Shown piece by piece: positions 25,398-33,961 of a DNA stretch of 64,000 nucleotides (its first letter is position 1; every line of letters begins with the position of its first letter). The stretch is from the NCBI GenBank assembly GCA_963765785.1, contig CAVXXW010000019.1:124001-188000 (forward strand). Reading direction: 5' to 3'. Source of the DNA: AC-32 sp963765785. Lineage in GTDB: Bacteria; Actinomycetota; Thermoleophilia; Gaiellales; Gaiellaceae. The notes below the pieces were generated by a model. The model was given only the letters and a program-made list of their open reading frames with translations. It was not told the origin of the DNA and did not search any database. The translations under genes were made by a program, and so were the position numbers.

Positions 25398-26876
25398 ATG
25401 GAAGCCGCGACCGCTGGCGAACCTCGTCGCTTCGACCACCTCCGCGAGCATTCGATCGGCCTCTGGCAGGTGCTGTTCCAGTCGATCACGCACATGGCGC
25501 CCGCCGCCGCGGTCGCGTACTCGATCTTCATCTCGGTGCCGTTCTCGCAGCAGGCCCTGCCGCTTTCGGTCGGGCTCGCTCTGATCGCCTGCATCTGCGC
25601 CGCGACCGCGATCGGGCAGCTTGCGAAGCTCTTCCCGAGTGCCGGAGGCATGTACACGTACGCCGCGCGCTCGCTCGGGCCCTGGGCCGGCTTCCTCGTC
25701 GCGTGGCTCTTCATCCTCTTCGAGCCGCTCGTCGCGCCGTTTCTGTACCTCGAGTTCGGCTGGGCGATGACGGACGTCTTCCGCAGCGAGGTCGGCTGGA
25801 ACTACACGGGCCAGTGGTGGATCTGGGTGCTCGTGATCACGCTCTTCGTCTTCCTGCTCACCTACCGGGACGTGCGCCTCTCGACGACCGCCGGCGTCAT
25901 CCTCGGCGCGTTCGAGATCGCCATCTTCGGCGCACTCGCGATCTGGATGCTGATCTCGAACGCCGGCGACCTGAACGCGCAGCCGTTCAACCCGCACCAC
26001 GCGGCCGGCGACTGGAGCGGCGTCTTCAAGGGGATGGTGTTCGCGATCCTCGCCTTCATCGGCTTCGAGGCGGCGGCGCCCATGGGCGAGGAGGCGAAGA
26101 ACCCGCGCAGGACCGTCCCGCGTGCGGTCGTCGGCTCGGCGATCGTGATCGGGATCTTCTACGTGCTCTGCTCGTACGCCTGGGTCTTCGGTGCGGGCTT
26201 CAACGACTTCGTCAAGCAGGCGACGACCAACGCAGATCCGTGGCGCGCGCTGGCAAAGGTGTTCTGGAGCAGCGGCTGGATCCTCGTGTTCCTCGCGATC
26301 TGCAACTCGATCGCGGCCAACTCGAACGCAGCGGTGAACGCGGCGACGCGGGTGTTCTACGCGCTAGCGCGGAACGGTCTCGCGCCCAAACCGCTCGCGC
26401 ACACGCACTCGCGCTTCAAGACGCCGCACATCGCGATCATCTGGCTGTCGATCTTCGCCGCCGGGGTCGCGCTGCTCTTCGGCTGGAAGTGGGGGCCGCT
26501 CAACGGCTTCTTCACGATCGCGACGATGGCAGTGCCGGTCGTGATCATCGTCTACATGCTGATCTCGGTCGGCTGCATGCGCTACTACCTCGGGCCTGGA
26601 CGGGCGCAGTTCAACGTCCTGCTGCACGTCGTGTTGCCGGTCGCCGGGATCGTGCTCTTCTTCTTCCCGCTCTACTACCAGTTCTACAAGTACCCGCCGG
26701 TCTACCCGGAGAAGTACGGCAACTGGGTCGACATCGCGTGGGTGATCCTCGGTCTCGTGCTGATGATCTGGCTGCTGGCGACGCGTCCTGAGAAGCTGCA
26801 GGACATGGAGCGGGTCTACGTCGAGGACGAGACCGTCGCGCCTGAAGGGCTCCCGGCCTTCGTGCCTGAGGCGTGA
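25398..26876 (+). CDS. APC-family amino acid permease
   Basis: About 492 residues from the ATG at 25398, chosen because AGGAGG lies 6 bases upstream. Twelve or so hydrophobic segments are visible, starting with the family's first helix SITHMAPAAAVAYSIFISVP and including LFPSAGGMYTYAARSLGPWA, FAILAFIGFEAAAPMGEEAK (the conserved FxGFE/EE.kNP region with NPRRTVPRAV) and IAANSNAAVNAATRVFYALA. It imports amino acids or amines with H+ or Na+. It is translationally coupled to the acetamidase/formamidase gene (TGATG overlap), suggesting uptake of a nitrogen compound whose amide is then hydrolysed. Confidence 0.92.
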   Translation: MEAATAGEPRRFDHLREHSIGLWQVLFQSITHMAPAAAVAYSIFISVPFSQQALPLSVGLALIACICAATAIGQLAKLFPSAGGMYTYAARSLGPWAGFLVAWLFILFEPLVAPFLYLEFGWAMTDVFRSEVGWNYTGQWWIWVLVITLFVFLLTYRDVRLSTTAGVILGAFEIAIFGALAIWMLISNAGDLNAQPFNPHHAAGDWSGVFKGMVFAILAFIGFEAAAPMGEEAKNPRRTVPRAVVGSAIVIGIFYVLCSYAWVFGAGFNDFVKQATTNADPWRALAKVFWSSGWILVFLAICNSIAANSNAAVNAATRVFYALARNGLAPKPLAHTHSRFKTPHIAIIWLSIFAAGVALLFGWKWGPLNGFFTIATMAVPVVIIVYMLISVGCMRYYLGPGRAQFNVLLHVVLPVAGIVLFFFPLYYQFYKYPPVYPEKYGNWVDIAWVILGLVLMIWLLATRPEKLQDMERVYVEDETVAPEGLPAFVPEA

Positions 26877-27802
26877 TGGCAGTTGCGACCGCTCACAGGC
26901 TCTCGCGAGACCAGGTGATCTGGTCGTTCGGGCCCGACCTCGAGCCTGTCCTGGAGGTCGAGCCCGGCGACACCGTCACCTTCGAGACGAACGACTGCTT
27001 CACCGGCCAGATCCGCAGCGAGGACGACCTCGTCACGGAGATCGACCTCGAACGGATCAACAGCGCCACCGGGCCCGTGGCCTTGCGCGGGGCCGAGCCG
27101 GGCGACTCGCTCGTCGCCGAGATCCTGGACGTGCGGCCGATCGAGTGGGGCGTGGCGACGCTGATCCCGGGCTTCGGGCAGCTGATCGACCAGGTGCAGG
27201 CGCCGCTCACGCGGCTCTTCGACGTTCGCGACGGCGAGATCCGGATGAACGACCGCGTCTCGTTCCCGGCGCGGCCGATGGTCGGCGTCGTCGGCGTCGC
27301 GACCGACGGGGACACGCTCTCGAACGGGCTCGCGGGCCGGCACGGCGGGAACCTCGACGACCATCTGCACGGGAAAGGCGCGAAGATCTTCTTCCCGGTG
27401 CGCCAGACGGGCGGGATGTTCGCCGTCGGTGACATGCATGCCTCGATGGGCGACGGCGAGATCTGCTTCACCGGCGTCGAGATCGCCGGCGAGGTCGACG
27501 TCCGCTTCGACCTGCTGAAGGGCAAGCAGGCGACGTGGCCTGTCACCGAGCTCACCGACCGGTGGCTGCCGCACGCGACCGCGGACGACTTCGACGAGGC
27601 GCTGAAGCTCGTCTCGGAGGAAGCGGCGAGGCTGCTCGTCGACCAGCACGGCTTCACGATCGAGGACGCGTTTGTGTTCCTCTCGGTCGCGTGCGACGCC
27701 GGTGTCGCGCAGGCATGCAAGCCGGCGCCGCAGTTCGGCACGATCGCCCGTTTCTCGATCCCGAAGATCGCCGCCTGCCCGGCACCCTTCTCGATTTCAT
27801 AG
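26876..27802 (+). CDS. Acetamidase/formamidase family protein
   Basis: A 308-residue enzyme starting at the ATG that overlaps the permease stop (TGATG). It has LEVEPGDTVTFETNDCFTGQ, the family core GGNLDDHLHGKGAKIFFPVR, MFAVGDMHASMGDGEICFTG and the closing region AFVFLSVACDAGVAQACKPA. The His and Asp residues in HGGNLDDHLH and GDMHASMGDGE are the presumed metal and catalytic residues. The family hydrolyses formamide or acetamide to ammonia and the acid. With the permease it forms a likely nitrogen-acquisition pair. Confidence 0.93.
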   Translation: MAVATAHRLSRDQVIWSFGPDLEPVLEVEPGDTVTFETNDCFTGQIRSEDDLVTEIDLERINSATGPVALRGAEPGDSLVAEILDVRPIEWGVATLIPGFGQLIDQVQAPLTRLFDVRDGEIRMNDRVSFPARPMVGVVGVATDGDTLSNGLAGRHGGNLDDHLHGKGAKIFFPVRQTGGMFAVGDMHASMGDGEICFTGVEIAGEVDVRFDLLKGKQATWPVTELTDRWLPHATADDFDEALKLVSEEAARLLVDQHGFTIEDAFVFLSVACDAGVAQACKPAPQFGTIARFSIPKIAACPAPFSIS

Positions 27803-27825
27803 TCGCGCCGTAGGCTTTAACCGTG

Positions 27826-29865
27826 ATGACCTGCGCAAGCTGCGGCCAGGAGAACCCCGCCATCGCGCGCTTCTGCCTTGCCTGCGGGCGGGAGCTGGCG
27901 GGCACCGCGCCTCGCGAGGAGCGCCGCGTCGTGAGCGTCATCTTCGTCGACCTCGTCGGCTTCACCCAGCAGTCGGACCAGCGTGACCCGGAGGACGTGC
28001 GCGCGATCCTCGGCCCGTACCACGACTGCGCGCGGCGGGAGATCGAGTCCTTCGGCGGCCGGGTCGAGAAGTTCATCGGCGACGCGGTGATGGGCGTCTT
28101 CGGGGCGCCGACGGCGTACGGCGACGACGCCGAGCGCGCCGCGCGCGCGGCGCTCGCGGTGCGCGACTCGCTGAGAAACCTCGACCTGCAGTTCCGGATC
28201 GCCGTCAACACCGGCGAGGCGCTGGTCACCCTCGACGCGCGGCCGGAGCACGGCGAGGCGATGGTCGCCGGCGACGTCGTCAACACGGCGGCGCGCCTGC
28301 AGCACGCCGCGCCGGTGAACGGGATCGTCGTGGGCGCCGAGACTCACCGGGCGACGCGCGACGCGATCGTCTACGAGCCGCTCGACCCCGTCGTCGCCAA
28401 GGGCAAGGCGGACGTGGTCGAAGCGTGGCTCGCTGTCGAGGCGTCGACACGGGTGGGTGAGCGCCGTGCCAGCCGCGCGCCGCTCGTGGGGCGCACGCGC
28501 GAGCTCGACGTGCTGCGCGGGATCTGGGAACGGACGGCGGAGGAGCGCAGGCCTCACCTCGTCACCGTGCTCGGCCAGGCGGGCGTCGGCAAGACGCGCC
28601 TGGCGACGGAGTTCTCGGCGAACGTCCAGGAGCTCGGCGGCCGGACGATCCGCGGCCGCTCGCTGCCGTACCGCGAGAGCAGCGCGTACTTCGCCTTCGC
28701 GTTGCAGGTGAAGCAGCTCTGCGGGATCTACGAGACCGACTCGCCGGAGGTCGCCCTCGGCAAGCTCCGCGAGCAGGTCGAGACGCTGGTCGGCTCGGGC
28801 TGCGGCGAGGTCGCCGAGCACCTGGCGATCCTGCTCGGCCTTGACCCCGAGCGCTCCGTCGCCGACCGCGAGACGCTCTTCTTCTCCGTGCGCGTCTTCA
28901 TCGAGGCTGTGGCGCGCGAGGGGCCGACGATGCTCGTCTTCGAGGACCTGCACTGGGCCGACACCAGCCTGCTCGACCTGATCGAGCTGCTCGCGGCCCG
29001 TCTGCGCGACCTGCCGATCCTGATCCTCGCCCTCGCGCGGCCGGACCTGCTGGACGCGCGCCCGGCCTGGGGCGGCGGCCTTTCGCAGTACAGCGCGCTC
29101 CCGCTCGAGCCGCTCTCGGCCGACGAATCGCGGGTGCTGGCCCGTCACCTGCTCGCCAACGGCGCGAGCGACGCCGTGGCCGCGAACGCCGAGGGCAATC
29201 CGCTGTTCATCGAGCAGCTCGCCGCGACGATGGTCGAGACCTCGGCCAGCGGCCGCGTCTCGCTGCCGAACTCGATCCGCGGTCTACTGGCCGCGCGGCT
29301 CGACGCCCTGCCGCCGAACGAGCGCTCGCTGCTGCTCGACGCGGCGGTCGTCGGCAAGACCTTCTGGCGCGGCGCACTCGAGGCGATGGGCGACGGCGAG
29401 GAGCTCGCCGAGCTGCTCGCCGCGCTGGAGCGGCGAGATCTCGTCCGCCGCGACACGGTCTCCGGCTTCGAGGGCGACCAGCAGTACTCGTTCACGCACG
29501 TGCTGATCCGCGACGCCGCGTACGACCTGCTGCCGCGGGCGCGCCGGCGGGAACGGCACGCGCAGGTCGCGCAGTTCTTCGAGCAGGTCACCTCGGAGGT
29601 CGGCGAGGCGACGTCCGCGAAGGCGCGGCACTGGCGCGACGCCGGCGAGCCGGAGCGCGCGATCCAGCACTTCCTCGCTGCCGGCGGCCAGGCCGAGCGC
29701 GGCTGGGCGAAGGAGCAGGCGGTCATGCTCTACCGCGAGGCGCTCGAACTGGTCCCGGAAGGGGACGACGCGGGCCGGCGGGAGATCACGGCGAAGCTCG
29801 CGGTCGCGCTCCAGGCCCACTACCACGTGCCCGACGCGCGGCTGCTCGGCCGCGGGGAGGGCTAG
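27826..29865 (+). CDS. Adenylate/guanylate cyclase with zinc ribbon and AAA ATPase domain
   Basis: About 679 residues. The N-terminus is a double CxxC zinc ribbon (CASCGQENPAIARFCLACGR). A class III cyclase domain follows from about 35 to 200 (VSVIFVDLVGFTQQSDQRDP; FIGDAVMGVFGAPTAYGDDA), with both metal-binding Asp visible. Then comes an AAA/STAND-like ATPase with Walker A VLGQAGVGKTRLATEF and Walker B MLVFEDLHWADTSLLDLIEL, plus the start of a helical TPR-like tail. Proteins of this group are usually longer than 1,000 residues; this one stops soon after the ATPase, so the sensory TPR part is short or lost. Expected product: cAMP from ATP, in the same window as three cNMP-binding proteins. Confidence 0.9.
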   Translation: MTCASCGQENPAIARFCLACGRELAGTAPREERRVVSVIFVDLVGFTQQSDQRDPEDVRAILGPYHDCARREIESFGGRVEKFIGDAVMGVFGAPTAYGDDAERAARAALAVRDSLRNLDLQFRIAVNTGEALVTLDARPEHGEAMVAGDVVNTAARLQHAAPVNGIVVGAETHRATRDAIVYEPLDPVVAKGKADVVEAWLAVEASTRVGERRASRAPLVGRTRELDVLRGIWERTAEERRPHLVTVLGQAGVGKTRLATEFSANVQELGGRTIRGRSLPYRESSAYFAFALQVKQLCGIYETDSPEVALGKLREQVETLVGSGCGEVAEHLAILLGLDPERSVADRETLFFSVRVFIEAVAREGPTMLVFEDLHWADTSLLDLIELLAARLRDLPILILALARPDLLDARPAWGGGLSQYSALPLEPLSADESRVLARHLLANGASDAVAANAEGNPLFIEQLAATMVETSASGRVSLPNSIRGLLAARLDALPPNERSLLLDAAVVGKTFWRGALEAMGDGEELAELLAALERRDLVRRDTVSGFEGDQQYSFTHVLIRDAAYDLLPRARRRERHAQVAQFFEQVTSEVGEATSAKARHWRDAGEPERAIQHFLAAGGQAERGWAKEQAVMLYREALELVPEGDDAGRREITAKLAVALQAHYHVPDARLLGRGEG

Positions 29866-30143
29866 CCGGGAAAGTCGGCCGGGCTGACGTCGCCCGCGAT
29901 CACGTGCAGCGACTCGATCTCGTGCTGCCCGAGCCTGCCGGAATGGTCGCGGACCGTCTGCTCGTCGGGCGCCGCGTAGACGCAGTACGTTCGGACGACG
30001 CCGTCGTCGTCGACGATCACGTGGCTGTGCTCCCACGTGATCTGAGGGAACTCCTCCTCGATCGTGACGCGTGACTTGCGCCCCACCTGGGGCATCGCGT
30101 CCTCGGAGACGTCGAACCTACGGACGACCAAGTACCTCGGCAT
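29862..30143 (-). CDS. DUF4242 protein (SCO4226-like)
   Basis: A 93-residue protein, MPRYLVVRRFDVSEDAMPQV at the start, then IEEEFPQITWEHSHVIVDDD and VRTYCVYAAPDEQTVRDHSG. This is the DUF4242 pattern, a small dimeric ferredoxin-like fold in which SCO4226 of Streptomyces binds nickel; the conserved His and Cys (HSHV, TYCVY) are kept here. Function in the cell is not known. It overlaps the convergent cyclase gene by 4 bases and lies upstream of the FAD oxidoreductase remnant-free region. Confidence 0.85.
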   Translation of the reverse strand: MPRYLVVRRFDVSEDAMPQVGRKSRVTIEEEFPQITWEHSHVIVDDDGVVRTYCVYAAPDEQTVRDHSGRLGQHEIESLHVIAGDVSPADFPG

Positions 30144-30161
30144 CGTTCTGATCCTACGTTG

Positions 30162-31547
30162 TCAAGCAGCCGGTCGGATGTTCTGGTTCACGTGGAAGAC
30201 GTTGCCGGGGTCGTACTGGGCTTTGATCGCGGCGAGCCTCGCGTAGTTCTCGCCGTAGCTCGCTCTGACGCGCTCCTGGCCTTCGTCCATGATGAAGTTG
30301 AGGTAGACGCCTCCCGAGGAATATGGGTGCAGCGCCTCCGAGTAGTCGACCGCCCACGAGCGAATCGCCTCCGCGTTGGCCGGGTCGGGGTCGACGCCGA
30401 TGATCACCTGCGACCAGTTCGCATCTCGCGCCGCCCACGGCGTCTCGGTCGCGCCCACGCGGTGCGTGACGCCGTCGGTCGGGTAGAGGTGCATCGTCGA
30501 CTTCCACGTCGGCATGGCTGCAGCGAACTCGAGATGCCGCTCGATCGCCTCGTCCGGGAGCTCCTTGACGAAGTCCGCCCGCCAGTACCACTGGTCGCCG
30601 GGCGGGAAGATCGGGTCGAAGACGCTCTGCAGCGCCGGCAGCGGCATCGGCTGGACGCCGTCGAGCAGCAGACCGGGCTGTGAGCGCGGGTCCGCGAGTA
30701 CCGCTTCCGCCTCGTCCTCCGCGCCCGTCCAGCACCAGATCACGGCCGCGACCTTGCGCAGGTGCAGCTCGTCCGGGAACGGCGGCGCCGGCGGGACGCT
30801 CAGGAACGCGAAGAACCCGCCGAGCTGCTCCGGGGCGCTGAGGATGAACTCGCGATACCAGCGCATGAGGTCGCCCGCCTGGTCGAGGTCCCAGAACATC
30901 GGCCCCGCAACCACGTTCGCGATCGGGTGCAGCCGCGACCTGATCGAGGTGACGACGCCGAAGTTGCCGCCGCCGCCGCGGATTGCCCAGTAGAGATCGG
31001 CGTTCTCGGATTCGTCGGCGTTGACGACGCTGCCGTCCGCCAGCACGACCTCGGCGCCGAGGATGTTGTCGATCGAGAGCCCGGCTCCGCGCGTGAGATG
31101 GCCGACCCCGCCGCCGAGCATCAGCCCGCCGGCACCCGTCGTGGAGATGATCCCGGCCGGGGTCGCCAGCCCGTGCGCGTTCGTGGCTTCGTCGACGTCG
31201 CCGAGCTTGGCGCCGCCGCCGATCGTGACCGTCCTCGCCTCGGGGTCGACCTCGACCGAGCTCAGCGCGGCCAGGTCGATCAGCAGGCCACCATCGACGC
31301 TGCCGAGGCCGGCGCCGTTGTGGCCGCCGCCTCGAATCGCCAGCTCGAGGCCGTTCTCACGGCCGAAGTTCACCGCGGCGACGACGTCGTCCACGTCTGC
31401 GACCTGAGCGATCAGGGCCGGCCGCTTGTCGATCATCGCATTGAAGAGCGCACGCGCCTCGTCGTAGCCGCCGTCTTCCGGACGAACGAGCGTCCCGCGC
31501 AGTTGCGAGGCGAGGCCGTCCGCGTCGAGGGTCCCGGACATTGTCAA
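30162..31547 (-). CDS. FAD-binding PCMH-type oxidoreductase (berberine-bridge-like)
   Basis: A 461-residue flavoprotein with the PCMH FAD domain: LELAIRGGGHNGAGLGSVDG (His about residue 79, the usual 8-alpha-linked FAD site), TVTIGGGAKLGDVDEATNAH, and LMLGGGVGHLTRGAGLSIDN. The second attachment Cys of bicovalent members is absent (GGVGHL instead of G-x-x-C-x-x-V), so FAD is expected to be singly linked. The C-terminal BBE segment SSGGVYLNFIMDEGQERVRA and YARLAAIKAQYDPGNVFHVN is intact. It oxidises an alcohol or amine with O2; the substrate is unknown. Confidence 0.9.
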   Translation of the reverse strand: MTMSGTLDADGLASQLRGTLVRPEDGGYDEARALFNAMIDKRPALIAQVADVDDVVAAVNFGRENGLELAIRGGGHNGAGLGSVDGGLLIDLAALSSVEVDPEARTVTIGGGAKLGDVDEATNAHGLATPAGIISTTGAGGLMLGGGVGHLTRGAGLSIDNILGAEVVLADGSVVNADESENADLYWAIRGGGGNFGVVTSIRSRLHPIANVVAGPMFWDLDQAGDLMRWYREFILSAPEQLGGFFAFLSVPPAPPFPDELHLRKVAAVIWCWTGAEDEAEAVLADPRSQPGLLLDGVQPMPLPALQSVFDPIFPPGDQWYWRADFVKELPDEAIERHLEFAAAMPTWKSTMHLYPTDGVTHRVGATETPWAARDANWSQVIIGVDPDPANAEAIRSWAVDYSEALHPYSSGGVYLNFIMDEGQERVRASYGENYARLAAIKAQYDPGNVFHVNQNIRPAA

Positions 31548-31622
31548 ACTCCTTCCCGTAGTCCTAGATCACGTGACGTGCCTGCGCCGCCGGTTCTTCC
31601 CACGCAGTCGTACCATGGAACG

Positions 31623-32759
31623 GTGGAGCGGTTCGACGTGATCGTCGTCGGAGCCGGGCCGGCCGGCTCGACCGCCGCGCTCCGCCTAGCCCGAGAAGGC
31701 GCGCGCGTGCTGCTCCTCGACCGCGAGCGCTTCCCGCGCGACAAGCCCTGCGGCGGCGGCCTGACCTACCGCGCGGTGCGGCAGCTGCCGGTCTCGGTCG
31801 AGCCGGTCGTCGAGGACACGGTGCACCGGTTCGAGCTCGGCTTCCGCTACGGGCGCCGGTTCGAGCGGAGCAGCGAGTCGCCGATCGTGCTGATGACGCA
31901 GCGCCGGCGGCTCGATGCGTTCCTCGCCGAGCAGGCGGCCTCGGCCGGCGCGGACTTCCGCGACGGTGTGCGCGCGACCGCCCTGGAGCAGGACGACGAC
32001 GGCGTGACCATTCGCTTCGACGGCTCGGCAGCGACGGCGCCGGTCGCGATCGGCGCGGACGGCGTGAACGGCCTCACCGCCCGGTCCGTCGGCCTGACGG
32101 GTCGGCGATCGCACGGCGTCGCGCTCGAGGGGAACGTTCGTCATGTTCACGCGCGCGAGGACTACCGCGGCCGTGCGGTCGTGGAGTTCGGCACCGTGCC
32201 CGGCGGCTACGCGTGGATCTTTCCGAAGGACGACCATGTCAACGTCGGCGTGGGCGGCTGGGAGTCGGAGGGCCCGAGGCTGCGGGAACACCTCGACCGG
32301 GCCTGCGCCGCCTACGGACTGCCGGCCGAACGGCTCGAGTCGCTGCGCGGCTACCGGCTGCCGATGCGCTTGGGCGGTGCACGCTCACGCTCGGGGCGGG
32401 TCCTGCTCGCGGGCGACGCGGCCGCGCTCGTCGATCCGCTCTCGGGCGACGGCATGTACGAGGCGTTCGTGAGCGCGCGCCTCGCCTCCGAGGCGGTGCT
32501 CTCCGGGAACCTCGACGGCTACGAGCCGGCGCTCGAGCGGGAGCTCGGCCGCACGCTCGCGGCGTCGTGGAAGGCGAAGTTCGCGCTCGAGCGCTTCCCG
32601 CGCCTCGTCTTCGGCGTCGCGCGGATCCCACCGGTGTGGAGCTTCACGTCGGCGTTCCTCCGCGGAGACCTCGCGCATCCCGACGAGGCGACCGGCCTCG
32701 TCCGCGCGCCGCTGCGCCTGGTCGACGTGCTCGGCCGCCGCTCAAGCGCCGCCGCCTAG
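31623..32759 (+). CDS. Geranylgeranyl reductase family flavoprotein
   Basis: About 378 residues from the GTG at 31623, immediately before the FAD fold FDVIVVGAGPAGSTAALRLA. Other signatures are FPRDKPCGGGLTYRA (the PCGGG motif of this family), PVAIGADGVNGLTARSVGL, YAWIFPKDDHVNVGVGGWES and the second FAD motif VLLAGDAAALVDPLSGDGMY. The family reduces isoprenoid double bonds, e.g. in menaquinone or lipid side chains, or acts as a related dehydrogenase. Its 3' end carries a promoter-like element for the following pilT gene. Confidence 0.9.
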   Translation: MERFDVIVVGAGPAGSTAALRLAREGARVLLLDRERFPRDKPCGGGLTYRAVRQLPVSVEPVVEDTVHRFELGFRYGRRFERSSESPIVLMTQRRRLDAFLAEQAASAGADFRDGVRATALEQDDDGVTIRFDGSAATAPVAIGADGVNGLTARSVGLTGRRSHGVALEGNVRHVHAREDYRGRAVVEFGTVPGGYAWIFPKDDHVNVGVGGWESEGPRLREHLDRACAAYGLPAERLESLRGYRLPMRLGGARSRSGRVLLAGDAAALVDPLSGDGMYEAFVSARLASEAVLSGNLDGYEPALERELGRTLAASWKAKFALERFPRLVFGVARIPPVWSFTSAFLRGDLAHPDEATGLVRAPLRLVDVLGRRSSAAA

Positions 32760-32769
32760 CTGCCGATCT
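32742..32769 (+). promoter_or_regulatory. Candidate sigma-28-like promoter for pilT (32777)
   Basis: TCAAGCGC at 32742-32749, a 12-base spacer, and GCCGATCT at 32762-32769. The GTG start of pilT begins 8 bases after the -10 box, so a transcript would be leaderless or nearly so. The identical arrangement occurs before 45736. The -10 box resembles the FliA/WhiG GCCGATAA consensus. Confidence 0.6.
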
Positions 32770-32776
32770 GCCCTCC

Positions 32777-33961
32777 GTGGACCTGAATGCGGTACTCGGC
32801 CGTGCCGTGGAACTCGGCGCGAGCGACATCCACCTGAAGCTCGGCCAGCCGCCGGTGCTCCGGCGCGACGGCGAGCTCGGCCTGCTTCCGGACCACCAGC
32901 CGCTGTACGACAGCGACCTCGACGCGACGCTCGCCCTCGTCGCGGACATGACGCCAAAGAAGCTCTCCCACTTCCACGAGACGGGCGAGCTCGACATCGC
33001 CTACACGGCCGACGGCCTGCCGCGCTTCCGCGTCAACGGCTACCGCCAGCGCGGCTCGATCTCGTTCGCCTTCCGCGTGATCCCGAAGGAGGTCCCCAGC
33101 TTCTCGCAGCTCCGCCTGCCGAAAGGCGTCGAGCGGCTGTCCAGCGAGCACCGCGGGCTCGTGCTCGTCACCGGGGCGACGGGCTCCGGCAAGACGACGA
33201 CGCTCGCGGCGGTGATCGACCACATCAACCGCACGCGCCGGCAGCACATCGTCACGATCGAGGACCCGATCGAGATCCTCCACTCCGACCACGGCTGCAT
33301 CGTCAACCAGCGCGAGGTCGGCCTCGACACCGAGTCGTTCCTCGCGGCGATCCGCCGCGTCCTGCGCCAGGACCCCGACGTGATCCTGATCGGCGAGCTA
33401 CGCGACGCCGAGACGGCCGAGACCGCGCTCAAGGCGGCCGAGTCGGGCCATCTCGTCTTCTCGACGCTCCACACGATCGACGCCGCCGAGACGATCGGCC
33501 GAATGGTCGAGTTCTTCCCGGCCGAGAAGCAGGACCAGATTCGCTCGATCCTGGCGGGCGTCTTGCGCGGGGTGATCAGCCAGCGTCTGCTGCCGCGCCA
33601 GCAGGGCGGCCGCGTCGCCGCGGTCGAGGTGATGGTGAACAACTCGCGCATCTCCGACCTGATCCGCGAGCGGAGGACCGAGGAAATCACGGACGCAATG
33701 GTCGAAGGCCAGTTCTTCGACATGCAGACCTTCAGCCAGGCACTGATCGAGCTGGTGGTCGCGGGGGAGGTCGAGCGCGAGACGGCCGCGAACGCCGCCA
33801 CGAACCGCCACGACTTCCTCGTCTCGCTCGACCAGGCGCTCAAGCGCCAGGCCGCCGGCGTCCAGACCGACCGGCCGGTGTCCGAGATGGAGCCTGAACC
33901 GCCGCCGCCCGACGAAGGGCCGATGCCCGGGCTGCGGATCGCCGGCGCGCAGGACGGCTGA
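32777..33961 (+). CDS. pilT: Type IV pilus retraction ATPase PilT (copy 1)
   Basis: A 394-residue secretion ATPase. The GTG at 32777 gives MDLNAVLGRAVELGASDIHL, the standard PilT opening. Walker A is VTGATGSGKTTTLAAVIDHI, the Asp box and Walker B lie in TIEDPIEI and DVILIGELRDAETAETALKA, and the His box is GHLVFSTLHTIDAAETIGRM. It powers pilus disassembly at the cytoplasmic base. The last 45 residues are an extra acidic, Pro-rich tail (EMEPEPPPPDEGPMPGLRI). It overlaps by one base the next gene. A second paralogue lies at 47355. Confidence 0.94.
   Translation: MDLNAVLGRAVELGASDIHLKLGQPPVLRRDGELGLLPDHQPLYDSDLDATLALVADMTPKKLSHFHETGELDIAYTADGLPRFRVNGYRQRGSISFAFRVIPKEVPSFSQLRLPKGVERLSSEHRGLVLVTGATGSGKTTTLAAVIDHINRTRRQHIVTIEDPIEILHSDHGCIVNQREVGLDTESFLAAIRRVLRQDPDVILIGELRDAETAETALKAAESGHLVFSTLHTIDAAETIGRMVEFFPAEKQDQIRSILAGVLRGVISQRLLPRQQGGRVAAVEVMVNNSRISDLIRERRTEEITDAMVEGQFFDMQTFSQALIELVVAGEVERETAANAATNRHDFLVSLDQALKRQAAGVQTDRPVSEMEPEPPPPDEGPMPGLRIAGAQDG

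Noticed and set aside
32777..33961. pilT copy 1 as a second pilB
   Set aside because: It lacks the MshEN domain and the C-terminal tetracysteine motif of PilB.
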